Assembly (NCBI GenBank): GCA_033065855.1
Contig: JAVXUO010002452.1
Coordinates: 62,001 to 126,000 of the forward strand
Origin: Escallonia rubra
Lineage: Eukaryota; Streptophyta; Magnoliopsida; Escalloniales; Escalloniaceae
Length of the DNA stretch: 64,000 nt
Direction: 5' to 3'
Shown here: piece by piece, positions 1 through 10,917 of the stretch
Position numbering within the stretch: position 1 is the stretch's first letter
Layout of the letters: every line of letters begins with the position of its first letter
Made by a program: the position numbers and the translations under genes
Notes under the pieces: generated by a model
Databases searched by the model: none
Told to the model about the DNA's origin: nothing
Seen by the model: the letters and a program-made list of their open reading frames with translations, nothing else

Positions 1-312
1 TTATTATGTCTTTTAGGACAATTAGAGCTTAAATTATCAGGCTCTCCACATGAATAACATGTGATTTTGTTTTTGTATATTCTTCTAGTATCATATTTTC
101 TAACGTGTTTAGGATTTAAGAAAGGTTTTCTAGCTTTGCTTTTTCTTAAATAATATATGTTTTTCTAGGTTGTTTATATCTTTTATAAGTTCTCCTATTG
201 TATTTTGGTCTTGACTCTTCTTGACCATAGTGTTGTGGAGTATATATTTATTTACAGAAACTGGTTTCATTCTTTAATTGTCTTGCTATTTGTATATTAG
301 TACATTTAGAGA

Positions 313-1638
313 CTAATATTCTATGACATGTTCAAAAATACTTCCTAAAGAAGGTGTCCATCTAGGGTCACTATGTATCTTTTTAACTGTTTCATATATT
401 TCTCTTCCTAAAGCTCCTGGTAATTTATTTAAAAATTTATCTACTACAGTTGGGCTATAGATATTGCCACTTTGTGAGGCAAAGTAATAGTATTCTTGCA
501 TAAATGGTTTTATATTATGCCAGTTATATAAATGTACTTGTTCTAATTTTCTGGCTGCTTCTGTTTGTATTAGGGTATCTCCTGTATTAGGATTTCTTCC
601 TGTTAAAATTAATTGTATTGTGTTTACAACGTTATAAGGATTAGGTCCTAAGTCTGCCATCTGTTTTAAATCATCTGGAAATGACCTTTGCCATTCTTCA
701 AAATTTGCTTTAGCTATAGGGCCTAAGAATTGTGTCATATATCTTATCATTTCTTCTCCTGTTTCTAAATTATCGGACTGTTTAGTTATAAAGTTTGCTA
801 CTACTGCATCTTTCCATACTTGTATATAATTATTCTTCTGTTGGGGGTCTACAGCTGTTATGTTTAAAATAAAAGGTTCTGCTGCCTTTTGTATTTTGAA
901 GTTTTGTTCTAGGGGATGTCTTTTACCTCTAGGTTTATAATTTGGTCTTTCAAATTTGTTATCTTCTATGTTAACACTTTGTCTAGGTATATTGCCATAA
1001 GCATATCGTGGTCTTACTGTTGGTTGTGGTGTATAAAATCTACCTCCATCACTGTTTCTATTATTAGTAGTTCCTGAACCATCACCTTCTTCCATGAGAA
1101 CGTAAGGTATTTCATTCATTAAATTAAATTTTACATTGTTTGTGGTAACTTGTGTATCTATAGAATTAGTTTCAAACTGTTCTAGATTTGTACTTTCTTC
1201 TAATTTAAAGTTATCTGTTTCTAATGATTCTAATATGTTATCCATTTCTTCTATTAATAACTTATTATCTTCTTCTAGAGTTTTTTCTTTTTGTCTTATT
1301 TTTTCAATTTCTTCTAGGGCTTCTCTAATTTTGTGATCTAATTCTATTTTATAATTTGTTTCAGGTTCTGATGTATCTATACTGGGTGTTTTAATAGAAG
1401 GAGTAAAGCTTATATCTAGTTCTTTTAAGCTGTCAGGGATTTGAATTGTATTGTTTGATTGTATTGTATATTCAGGTTGATTGAATATATCTAGACTATC
1501 TTCTTCTTCTGTAAGACGCATAAAATCCTGTAATTGTTCTATACTTATTCCTTTTCCTATGCACGTAGTTCCTACTGCTTGATTTAGAATTTTTATATCT
1601 AAGTTTTTTAGGATATCAAAGTCTTTGTAACTATACAT
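313..1638 (-). pseudogene. Caulimovirid capsid-region fossil
   Basis: This is a 441-codon open stretch inside the virus fossil. The first third is acidic, with a coiled coil at roughly residues 95-145 rich in Glu, Lys, Leu and Ile. The last ~190 residues resemble the caulimovirid coat protein, which assembles the capsid, with aromatic and amphipathic helices. A zinc-knuckle-like motif lies further downstream on the same strand, the usual order for this family. The length is that of a piece of a larger polyprotein, not a free gene. Assignment rests on pattern recognition and gene order. Confidence 0.7.
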
Positions 1639-1829
1639 TTTCTACTTCTTCTTGAACGTCTTGGTCTTCTAAATTGGTATTTGCTTCAATATAATTAGTA
1701 AATCTAACAGACATTCTTCCTGATGCTTCCTGATGCATTTCTATACCATAGGTTATCGGTTGGTATTATACTATTATTAGAGCTAGTTTCTAGTAATTTA
1801 TCTACGTGTTATTCTTGTCCTGAATTTTC

Positions 1830-2198
1830 TTACGGATCTACTCTATAAGGTGGTAAGAGTCTAATTCCTCTATTTATAATAAATTTTGCTGTGTCTTCTA
1901 TAGTTAACTTATATCCAACTTGACTATTTTGTGTTAATTTCCCTATAAATGTGGTGCAAATTAAAAGATTTTTACCTTGTTGAAAATCTTCATATCCTTT
2001 TGTCATTATCTTAATTTTAATGTTTTTTGTAAAATTTCTAGTATTTATACAAAAATCTGGTGCGCAGTAAAAGATGCCACCATTGTTGTTCATATCTACT
2101 TCTATAGCTCCTATTATAGCTTGTTCACTAGAAAATCTATCGTCTATTATGGCTAAACATACTTTAGCTCCTGTGTCTCTTCTAGTTAATCGACTTTC
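1830..2198 (-). pseudogene. Caulimovirid movement-protein-like fossil
   Basis: About 120 residues resemble the 30K-superfamily movement protein that lets plant viruses pass through plasmodesmata: a hydrophobic strand followed by an Asp-Arg-Phe turn, then a Gly-rich strand and a Phe-Tyr-Cys-Ala-Pro-Asp-Phe segment. It lies upstream of the capsid segment on the same strand, as expected for a florendovirus- or petuvirus-like polyprotein. The open stretch runs a little further into the TA tract, which is not viral. This is a fossil fragment. Confidence 0.6.
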
Positions 2199-2218
2199 AT
2201 ATATATATATATATATAT
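2199..2218. repeat. TA microsatellite, left remnant
   Basis: A 20 bp AT/TA tract lies between the virus fossil and the TIR element. Matching tracts are at 7159-7174 and 8931-8959, so the insertions appear to have split one original TA microsatellite. Confidence 0.9.
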
Positions 2219-3210
2219 GGGGTTCGATACACATCGACCGGTGGGAAAAAAAAATTTCCCACCCAATCGCTGCTCAGTCAAGCGATTGGCCCAAAAAGGA
2301 AAACCCCAATCGCCAGAAAGTCTTGCGATTGGAATTTTTGGGGCAAAAATCCCAATCGCAAGACTTTCTTGCGATTGGAATTGTCCTTTTTTTGTCCTTT
2401 TTTTTCTCCCCCTTCTCCCCCCGGTCAACAATCACGGCCTCATGGCCCCCACCCCTCCTCCCCCCCCCCCACCCCTCCTCCGGTCAACCTTCCTCCCCCC
2501 CCCCTTGGCCCCCACCCCTCCTTTCTTTATTTATTTGTCACTTAATTAGACAGTTTTTCACGAATTTATAAAAAATATCTAGAGCTAGATTTTCCCAAAG
2601 TCCAAAAAAGAGACCCTAGTTATTTTTAAAAGATCTGTATCAGGTAAAAATTTCAGATTTTTCCAAATACTGGAGACGGGTAAACTGATACGCGCAACCT
2701 TGTAACTTTGCAGTGTAATTTAAAATATCAAGCTAACGCGATTTCGCGCGAAACTTTTTTGAGAACCCTAGGATGTTGGGAAGTTCCATTTCCCAGGAAT
2801 TCGGGCCATTCCGAAGCAGTTTGCAATTTTTCTGCCGAACGGGCTTTTAAGCGCTCGATCCGGACACCGGTTCGGGATTTTTGGGCGAAAAATCCGTAAA
2901 ATACTTTTTAGATCAAGAATGAACTCAGGAAGCTTAAAATAACATTTTAAAGCAATTTTGAGATTTTTCCTGATGCCAGGGGCATTTTGGTAATTTGTCA
3001 CCCCGAGAGGGGTATTTTGGTAATTTTACGGTGTCAAGTTTTTCGAAGGACTTCTCAGTCCATAAATGTAAGCACAGCACCTGAAAGGCTGATTTGAAGC
3101 CGATTCGCGGGGATTAAATGTCGCTAAAGGTGAAAACTTAATTAGACAGTTTTTCACGAATTTATAAAAAATAGCTAGAGCTAGATTTTGCCAAAGTGCA
3201 AACAAGAGAC
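2219..3210 (+). repeat. Left inverted arm of the PMD/ULP1 element
   Basis: The outer 990 bases pair with 6165-7158. The order is terminal repeat, six alternating CCAATCGC/GCGATTGG octamers (2263-2378), a C-rich tract (2404-2520), and a 596 bp unit from 2541. That unit starts again at 3137 and runs to about 3494, so this side carries a partial direct duplication extending past the paired part. Confidence 0.85.
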
Positions 3211-3733
3211 CCTGGTTATTTCTAAAAGATCCGTATCAGGTAAAAATTTCAGATTTTTCCAAACTCTGGAAACGGGTTAACTGATACGCGCAATCTTGTA
3301 ACTTCGCAGTGTAATTTAAAATATCAAGCTAGCGCGATTTCGCGCGAAACTTTTTTGAGAACCCTAGGATGTTGGGAAGTTCCATTTCCCAGGAATTCGG
3401 GCCATTCCGAAGCCGTTAGCAATTTTTTTGCCTAACGGGCTTTTAAGCGCTCGATCCGGACACCGGTTCGGGATTTTTGGGCGAAAAATCCAGTAAATCG
3501 GGGGGGGGGGGGGATATTGCTAAATAATCACGTTGGCGCTAAATTTTAGGGAACTAGCGTTATTAAGCGTTCGGAGTGGTGGGAAGTGAGGAATGATTTT
3601 AATACATTAAAATAATGATTTAATGACTATTGATAATGCGTTGGTAAGCTAGGTTAACGATTCAGTTACAGTTTTGGAATGTAAATATTATGGACGCTAA
3701 GTTGGTTTACGATTATATTTTGTTCTTATAGAT

Positions 3734-4836
3734 ATGAATTTCAACCCTGGACCTCATGATACATCAATCCTATACGATGACGATGACCACGTCGCGAGGC
3801 ACGTATTTGACGGTGTCGATAGGAGTGTTTTGGAAACAATTCAAAGCACAAGTCACCTCGACGAGTGGGTACTGAACGAGGAACAAATACAACTATTACA
3901 CCGTCAAAATTTGACCGTGTTCACCGATTGCGGGATTTGGTCTTGGCACGACGATTGCCTTATATCCGCTCTAGTTGAACGATGGAGGGGCGAGACGAAC
4001 TCATTTCACTTCCGGTTTGGTAAAATGACTATTACATTAGAGGACGTCGGATTTATACTTGGAATCCCATGTCACGGCAGACCCATTACTTCGAGTAAAA
4101 CGTCTGCATCCATAGCGAAGATGGCTATGCAGTATTTTCCGGGAATTCCGAGGGACGCTCTTACAACCAACGGCATAAAACTTAAATGGCTGAGAGAGCA
4201 GTACGGCGAGCTACCGGATGTATACACTCCTCATGATTTGGTGACGTATACGAAGGCATTCCTTTTGTATATTACTGGATCTATATTACTTCCGACGCAA
4301 AAAAAAACACGGTGCATCCGAAGTATATGGTGTTCTTGGAGGATCTTGAGGAGGTATACTCGTATTCGTGGGGTTCAGCTGTCCTTGCGCACCTATATCA
4401 AGCATTGCACAAAGCTACGAGAAAGGCTGCCAAGTCCATTGCCGCCTGCATTACTCTGTTACAGGTTTGAGCATTTATATTCTTAGTTGACGTGTCAATA
4501 TATTCGTGATTAATTACTAATTCCATATAATGTTTGCGTTCACAGGTTTGGTCTTACGAGAGGCTACCCGCGGGTCGTCCACAGCCCGTAGCTGATTCCG
4601 ATAAGACGTGGCCTAGGGTGTGGGCCTGGGGGTCTACGACCAAACGGAGGAGACGGGTAGACCCTCACCACCATCTAATGTTCTATCGGGGGGAACTAGA
4701 TATGATGGATGCATCCCAGGTGACGTGGCAGCCATATGGGAAGGTGATGCATCGGTTGGATGAGTTGTGTTGGCAACTTCCGGTGTCATACGTGCTGGCA
4801 TGTTTTGTCCTTGCTCATAGTATATTCTTATTGTAA
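3734..4836 (+). pseudogene. Plant mobile domain (MAIN/MAIL1-like, PMD-C) gene in TIR element, frameshifted
   Basis: The protein matches the plant mobile domain, the fold of the host MAIN/MAIL1 proteins and of cargo in plant transposons; its biochemical role is not settled. Exon 1 starts at 3734 and shows the typical run LTVFTDCGIWSWHDDCLIS..., then FRFGKMTITLEDVGFILGIP. Loss of one A in the A-run 4299-4307 shifts the frame; past it the other frame continues the domain (HPKYMVFLEDLEEV... WGSAVLAHLYQAL) to a donor after 4464. Exon 2 begins at 4546 after TTCACAG and reads VWSYERLPAGRP, with FYRGELD and VTWQPY further on, ending about 4810-4836. The gene is near complete but shifted, so it probably makes no full product unless the A-run is an assembly error. 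Confidence 0.75.
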
Positions 4837-4865
4837 CATAGGCTTGATGACTTTTTAATTGTTGG

Positions 4866-5156
4866 ATGCAGACTACTATCTTCTCGCTAGCGTGCCGAGA
4901 TTATTTGGGGGAATCCATCACCAGGAATTCGACGGTAGAGCCTTGGACGGTCGTGATGATACATGACCGACCAAAGCAATATAACAGTCACGATTGCGGG
5001 ATTTACGTCCTCAAGTACATGGACTACATTGCTCGCTCGGAGGTGCTCAGATATACGTCGTGGACTAGGAAGGCTGCCTTGACGTTTAGGTATAGGATAG
5101 CCTGGGAGCTGAAAAAGAATGAAGCTAGATGCCTTCATTACCATTATCCTAACTAG
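4866..5156 (+). pseudogene. ULP1-type (C48) cysteine protease, C-terminal fragment
   Basis: A 96-codon stretch contains QYNSHDCGIYVLKYMDYIAR, the segment carrying the catalytic Cys of SUMO-type C48 proteases (Asp-Cys-Gly, preceded by the usual basic/Gln region). The N-terminal half with the catalytic His and Asp is absent, so it cannot be an active protease by itself. The first bases, ATGCAG, look like a splice acceptor (GCAG at 4869), so it is probably the last exon of the mobile-domain gene after an internal deletion. ULP1 domains are known cargo of plant Mutator-like elements. The stop codon lies inside the start of the following tandem array. Confidence 0.7.
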
Positions 5157-5909
5157 CGTGACTAAGGTGCAATGAGAAAAGAACCCCTTAAACAAAATGT
5201 ACATGTATTTTCGTAAGCTATGAATTTGGCGATAAAGTGTGCGTGAATATGCCTTTTATAGGAAAACCAAATATATTATTTGTCTCCATTTTCGCCGAAA
5301 TTCTTACGAATGGGCTAACTAGCGTGCCTGAGGTGCAATGAGCGAAAAAAAAGTGCAAAAAAAATTACAAGATTTTTCGGAAGCTATGAATTGGGCCCTA
5401 AAGTGTGCCCGAATAGGCCCTTCATAGGAAAACCCAAAAAATAACGTGTCTCGTTTTTCGCCGAAATTCTTACGAATGGGCTAACTAGCGTGCCTGAGGT
5501 GCAATGAGCGAAAAAAAAGTGACAAAAAAAATTACAAGATTTTTCGGAAGCTATGAATTGGGCCCTAAAGTGTGCCCGAATAGGCCCTTCATAGGAAAAC
5601 CCAAAAAATAACGTGTCTCGTTTTTCGCCGAAATTCTTACGAATGGGCTAACTAGCGTGCCTGAGGTGCAATGAGCGAAAAAAAGTGACAAAAAAAATTA
5701 CAAGATTTTTCGGAAGCTATGAATTGGGCCCTAAAGTGTGCCCGAATAGGCCCTTCATAGGAAAACCCAAAAAATAACGTGTCTCGTTTTTCGCCGAAAT
5801 TCTTACGAATGGGCTAACTAGCGTGCCTGAGGTGCAATGAACCAAAAAATTTACAAGATTTTTCGGAAGCTATGAATTGGGCGCTAAAGTGTGCGCGAAT
5901 AGGCCCTTC
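5149..5909 (+). repeat. 166 bp tandem repeat array (about 4.6 copies)
   Basis: Units beginning CTAACTAGCGTG start at 5149, 5315, 5481, 5648 and 5814, a period of 166-167 bp. Copies 2-4 are nearly identical; copy 1 is more diverged and copy 5 is cut short. Copy 1 begins in the last codons and stop of the ULP1 fragment, so the array grew from that gene's 3' end. Confidence 0.9.
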
Positions 5910-6164
5910 CAAAAATATAATTCTCAACAAGTCATAGAATTAAATAAAAGAAGAATAAAAATTATTTGCAGTGTAATTGTTGGAAATTTTGTATAATGTA
6001 AAATTACCAAAATAGCCTCCGATGAGCGGCAAATTACCGAAATGCCCCCGGGGGTTCATTATCACCCTAACGCCCCAAATCAGCTTCGAAACAACCTTTC
6101 AGGTGTTTTGCTTACATTTTTGGACTAAGCAGTCATTTGATAAACAACCTTTCAGGGGTTCATT

Positions 6165-7158
6165 ATCTCTTGTTTGCACTTTGGCAAAATCTAGCTCTAG
6201 CTATTTTTTATAAATTCGTGAAAAACTGTCTAATTAAGTTTTCACCTTTAGCGACATTTAATCCCCGCGAATCGGCTTCAAATCAGCCTTTCAGGTGCAG
6301 TGCTTACATTTATGGACTGAGAAGTCCTTCGAAAAACTTGACACCGTAAAATTACCAAAATACCCCTCTCGGGGTGACAAATTACCAAAATGCCCCTGGC
6401 ATCAGGAAAAATCTCAAAATTGCTTTAAAATGTTATTTTAAGCTTCCTGAGTTCATTCTTGATCTAAAAAGTATTTTACGGATTTTTCGCCCAAAAATCC
6501 CGAACCGGTGTCCGGATCGAGCGCTTAAAAGCCCGTTCGGCAGAAAAATTGCTAACTGCTTCGGAATGGCCCAAATTCCTGGGAAATGGAACTTCCCAAC
6601 ATCCTAGGGTTCTCAAAAAAGTTTCGCGCGAAATCGCGTTAGCTTGATATTTTAAATTACACTGCAAAGTTACAAGGTTGCGCGTATCAGTTTACCCGTC
6701 TCCAGTATTTGGAAAAATCTGAAATTTTTACCTGATACAGATCTTTTAAAAATAACTAGGGTCTCTTTTTTGGACTTTCGGAAAATCTAGCTCTATATAT
6801 TTTTTATAAATTCGTGAAAAACTGTCTAATTAAGTGACAAATAAATAAAGAAAGGAGGGGTGGGGGCCAAGGGGGGGGGGGGAGGAAGGTTGACCGGAGG
6901 GGGGGTGGGGGGGGGGGAGGAGGGGGGGGGGGGCATGAGGCCGTGATTGTTGACCGGGGGGAGGGGGAGAAAAAAAAAGGCCAAAAAAAGGACAATTCCA
7001 ATCGCAAGAAAGTCTTGCGATTGGGATTTTTGCCCCAAAAATTCCAATCGCAAGACTTTCTGGCGATTGGGGTTTTCCTTTTTGGGCCAATCGCTTGACT
7101 GAGCAGCGATTGGGTGGGAAATTTTTTTTTTCCCACCGGTCGATGTGTATCGAACCCC
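6165..7158 (-). repeat. Right inverted arm of the PMD/ULP1 element
   Basis: This is the reverse complement of the left arm. The 596 bp unit occupies 6239-6834, with about 74 bases of a second unit inside it. Six octamers of the CCAATCGC type lie at 6998-7114, and a G-rich tract at 6855-6965 mirrors the left C-rich tract. Degenerate related sequence rich in ATTACCAAAAT continues inward to about 6000. Confidence 0.85.
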
Positions 7159-7174
7159 TATATATATATATATA
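7159..7174. repeat. TA microsatellite, middle remnant
   Basis: Sixteen bases of TA repeat separate the TIR element from the LTR-like unit. A further TA tract follows that unit at 8931-8959. Confidence 0.9.
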
Positions 7175-8927
7175 TGTCACGCCCCCGATCCGGAGGCGGA
7201 CCTACACATACTATTTCAAAATAGTCCTGCTTACCAGAAATATAATACCCAAAGAATTTTACCAAGAACATAACCTCAAAATGATAATCAGAGCTCTAAA
7301 TGTATCCCAAATAAAAAACAATTGTATTTATCCTCAAAGTCTAATAACTGCAGCGGAAATCTAATAACAATAATCACTTCCCAAACATTGGGGTTATCAA
7401 AAGCTACTTAATCAAACTATTACAAGTTCTCATTTTCAAGTCACTAAAAAGAGTCGACAATTAAAGAACAACTCTGACTCATGCTTATAGATAACTCATC
7501 TACTGATGTCTCAGCTTAATTACCTGAGATGGGAGGAGAAGAGGGGGGGGGGGGGGTGAGCACAAAGCCCAGTAAAAATCACACGCACACACCCACATAG
7601 TACAACGCAGGTATCCAATAATATGTAGCTGAGTCAAAACGAAACATATGAAAACAAGGTGCAAAGACGATAGTTAATCTTGGCATGACAAATCACATTA
7701 CGGGATATTAACCCATCAAAGGTCGAATTAAAGTCAAAAGGTCATAATCAAATAATTGAACTAATAATCAAAACAATACAATCACGTAACACGTCACTGT
7801 AAAGCACGTTAACCTAAGCACGCGGAGGTTCTAAGTCAAAATTGCATACCGGTAGCAATAGCCATATCATGTCATGGCGTCACGTTAACCTAAGCACGTC
7901 AAGGTTCTAATATTAGTTTAATTCAACGGGTCCAATGGGCATCAAGGTAGCTCAAAGCCGTAGGAGTCATAAAGTATCAAAACTTTGAATTTAAAAAAAG
8001 AATGACTAAACGATTTTCAAAATTATCCGATTTTAGACTCAAATCGAAGAGGACGAGATATCGAGTTAAACGAAAGTTGAATTGCTTGAATCCGGGTTCG
8101 TATGATTACAGATTTTTGAAATAACGAGATATAGAATAAAAAGGACATAATATGCAACAACAACAAAAAAATAAAACAATAAAGGATTGACATCTACTAA
8201 CACAGGAAGTACACGCCATTTTGAATGACGAATCTGGAGAAAGGACAAGGCCAAGTATCATGTATGTCCATGGTGTATGGTGTATGGCATATCAATACAT
8301 GGACCAAAAGGCACACATAATCGTAATCAACCTATATGTGCCAGACGAAGGACTCTTTTTGCAAATTGGACACGAAAACCAACAAATTTCTACGTATAGA
8401 ATGGGGTTTACTGCTCGCTCAAATTCTGTCACCGATAGAAAGAATATGACAGAAAATAAAACCCGAATAGAAGTACAACGAAAATTCTCAATATTAGCGA
8501 ATCAATAAACAATTTGAGGTAGAAGATATGAGTGAAATCCTTATCTCAAATCACGCTACAAAATTCGCAAAGTTGCGTAACCTTCCGAAAGTATCAAACC
8601 TAATTAATAAAATCAACCACTAAGATTAAAACCTTCAAATCAATTATATTTTGATTAAGGTTTATGATCGATCATTTACCAATTGTGAGTAGAATGTTGA
8701 AATCTCCAAGCCCTAATTTTCTCTTTCTTTTCTTCTCTCTAAAACATCAGACTCAATTTAACGATAAAACGTAAACTAACCGGTCTTTTTATTTCTCTAA
8801 ACTTGGTAAATTATTCCAAAGGCCCCTAAAGATATGTTACTTATTCAAAAGGAATTCCAAAATATTATTAAAATTTCAAAAGTAGCCCAAGAATTAAAAT
8901 AATTAGCTACATATTATTTGGGGTATT

Positions 8928-8930
<3 letters not shown>
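7175..8930. mobile_element. LTR-like unit (solo LTR candidate), family uncertain
   Basis: The 1756 bp unit opens TGTCACGCCCCCG and closes GGGGTATTACA, the TG...CA ends of an LTR. Flanking ATATA on both sides fits a 5 bp target duplication, with the caveat that the site is a TA tract. No gag or pol is visible and there is no partner LTR in the window, so a solo LTR is the simplest reading. A long C/G homopolymer lies near 7543. It is a fossil with no coding part. Confidence 0.55.
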
Positions 8931-8959
<29 letters not shown>

Positions 8960-8963
<4 letters not shown>

Positions 8964-9791
8964 GATTTAATCATCTTTGTAATAATAATTTGGATTCTTT
9001 TTTTCTCTCTCCCTATCTCCTATTCAATTTGATTTAAATTCTATTTTGCCATTTAAAATTCAACCAATTAAACAGATTTTATAATTCTCTCTCTTCTACG
9101 TTAACATGTTCCACTTAAAAATTCTGTTTATATTTTTGCAATTCTATTAATTCCTAAGATTTTGCCAAAATTAATATTCTATATATTCCCTTCAATTTTA
9201 AACCTAATCTATTGTTTAGAGAAGCTTAATATTCTCCATTAGTTTTTCTCTCTAAGTAACAAAATTTCCTTCCTTTTCTTTCATTATATGTTTATAAATA
9301 TAGTCTACTCTCCCGTTTCACTTGCAGTCATTCTTTTATAATACAAATTCCTGACGGCCTTAAATATTACAAATTCCAACACACACTTTATATTATTATT
9401 ACTATTCGTTAGAGGAGACTATTCTATCATTCCACATACTAATTTTCTTTTTTTATTTGCTACTGAAAGTTAACAATTACGGAGTATTACTGGAGTTTAT
9501 TTTTATGATAAAATTATTGCTTCCTGTATCCTAGTTTGGGGCTCCATTTCCCAAGAGCCCCGAACAGTTCAACCCATGTCAGAATAACCCGCCCTGTTTC
9601 ATTTCCCTCTTTCCCTCTGCATCTAAACCCAAAAACAAAAACCCCTCACTCAACATTTCAACCAAAACCCAGAGCTCCCGCAGTTAGGGTTTATCAAATC
9701 AAACCAATCACTCAGCTCAAAAGTATCCAACCAATCTTGGGGTTTTATCCAAATCCACTAAAACCCTCCGGCACCCTCACACCCACACACA
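8960..9791 (+). other. 5' flank and leader of the mEF-G pseudogene
   Basis: This AT-rich stretch has CT-rich runs (about 9000-9100 and 9590-9700) just upstream of the mEF-G start. It holds no other gene or mobile element that I can recognise. It is the expected place for the old promoter and 5' UTR, but no TATA box or start site can be fixed by eye. Confidence 0.4.
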
Positions 9792-10186
9792 ATGGTACGA
9801 TCCTCTAGATTCTCCACCACCCGCCTCCTCTACAGCCTCTGCTCCATCTCCTCCAAACCACCGCCACCCCACTCCCCAATTGCAGCCCTCCTCGCCGGGA
9901 ACCTCCACCCCGCTGGTTCACCTATGGCAGCGCCGCCAGGGCGAGGGAGCCGAAGGAGGACTGGTGGAAGGAGTCCATGGACAGGCTCCGGAACATCGGG
10001 ATCTCGGCTCACATCGACTCGGGCAAGACGACGCTCACGGAGTGGATACTTTACTACACGGGCCGGATCCACGAGGTCCGGGGGAAGGACGGTGTCGGGG
10101 CGAAGATGGACTCAATGGACCTGGAGAGGGAAAAGGGGATCACCGTACAGTCTGCCGCCACTTACTGCACCTGGAATGGCTATCAG
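9792..10186 (+). pseudogene. MEFG1: mEF-G exon 1: transit peptide and P-loop
   Basis: ATG at 9792 opens an Arg/Ser-rich, acid-poor leader ([20 protein letters not shown]...) that looks like a mitochondrial targeting peptide. The conserved part, [20 protein letters not shown] followed by [10 protein letters not shown] (the GTP-binding P-loop), is in a different frame. The switch falls between about 9905 and 9917, in a C-run where one base seems lost. An internal ATG at 9977 could start the second frame but would give no targeting peptide. The exon ends TATCAG before GTCCGC at 10187, phase 0, at the expected family position. Confidence 0.85.
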
Positions 10187-10189
10187 GTC

Positions 10190-10917
10190 CGCTAAATTTG
10201 AATTTGAACTTGAATTTTGTTTATTGTTTTTAATTTTCTCTTTAGTTTTGTGTTTAGTTTTTTTTTATAAGCAAAAAAAAAAAATGGGGTAGGAGGGTAG
10301 GAAAAATGGGGTTTTCAGAATCGTATAGTTTATTTGTGTGAGAATTTTATGGAGGGAATGTAGAGAAAGTAAGGTCCTGTTTGACGAGTGTTTCATTACT
10401 ATAAAGTCTGCTGCCATTGCACTTGGAAATTTGAACTGACATTTTGGTCATTTTGATATTATTAATTCGTTTTGTGTTCCGTCAAGTTGGAAATGTTTGA
10501 AGTTGTTGGATAAATGAGTTTCTTTACGGTTGGGACTATAGAAAACCAGAATCGTTTTGATTGAGTTGCTTTCTGACTGTGATAGGGTGGAATACGGTAG
10601 GAAAGAAGAGAAGGTAAGGTCCTGTTTGGTTTCTATGCAGTCTGCTGCCGCTTATTGCACTTGGAATAATAGGTCACTTATTTGAACTGATTCTTTTTCT
10701 TTTTTATCTTTTTGTTTTCTTTGGTTTAGTTGAGTCGTATAGAAGGGTAGGAAAAATGTTTTTTATTTTGCAAATTGGTACTAGAATAAACCAGAATAGC
10801 ATATAGGTTTTTGTCTGAGAATTATACATGGAAAATGAAGAGAAAGTAAGGTCCTGTTTGGTCACTATACGGTGCTGCCACTTATTGCACTTGCAATGAA
10901 TTTCAGGTGACAAACTT
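10190..10917 (+). repeat. Decayed tandem copies of the mEF-G exon 1 end, part 1
   Basis: Degenerate units of about 225-260 bp follow exon 1. Each contains a copy of the exon tail GTCTGCTGCC..TTATTGCACTTGG, near 10408, 10639 and 10869, preceded by GAGAAAGTAAGGTCCTGTTTG. The third even keeps a TTTCAG|GTGAC donor-like end. They look like a tandem duplication of the exon/intron boundary that has since decayed. Confidence 0.7.

Larger units (their letters stand above)
1..2198 (-). mobile_element. Endogenous caulimovirid (pararetrovirus) fossil, partial
   Basis: This is the leftover of a plant pararetrovirus (Caulimoviridae) read on the minus strand. Parts in 5'-3' viral order are a movement-protein-like segment (about 2198-1830), a coiled-coil plus capsid segment (1638-313), and a zinc-knuckle-like Cys motif in the first ~60 bases. 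Reverse transcriptase would lie beyond the left edge. The right end stops at a TA dinucleotide tract, a setting known for integrated florendoviruses, so a florendovirus-like virus is the best guess; the genus is inferred. It is broken, with at least two interruptions in the part visible, and should be read as an old non-functional copy. Confidence 0.8.
2219..7158. mobile_element. TIR element with ~1 kb inverted arms, PMD and ULP1-type remnant (MULE-like)
   Basis: This 4940 bp DNA element starts GGGGTTCGATACACATCGAC and ends with the exact reverse complement. The arms, 2219-3210 and 6165-7158, are near-identical inverted repeats of about 0.99 kb. The flanking TATATATAT on each side fits a 9 bp target duplication but cannot be told from the microsatellite. 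Inside are a plant-mobile-domain gene, a C48/ULP1 protease fragment and a 166 bp tandem array. No transposase was found, so the element is non-autonomous. Long TIRs, a 9 bp target and ULP1 cargo all occur in plant Mutator-like elements, some of which target TA repeats; assignment to that superfamily is inference. High arm identity suggests a recent insertion or conversion. Confidence 0.8.

Noticed and set aside
2217-2549. Pro-rich proteins in the arm of the TIR element, mirrored at 6804-7180
   Set aside because: They arise from the C-rich tract and octamer array; the mirrored copies read differently and have no domain.
5149-5909. CRISPR-like array
   Set aside because: Units are direct 166 bp tandem repeats with no unique spacers, in a plant nuclear context.
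9792-10292. A 166-codon protein reading through exon 1 in one frame
   Set aside because: Only the first ~40 residues resemble a targeting peptide. The conserved EF-G sequence is in another frame, and the rest is intron.
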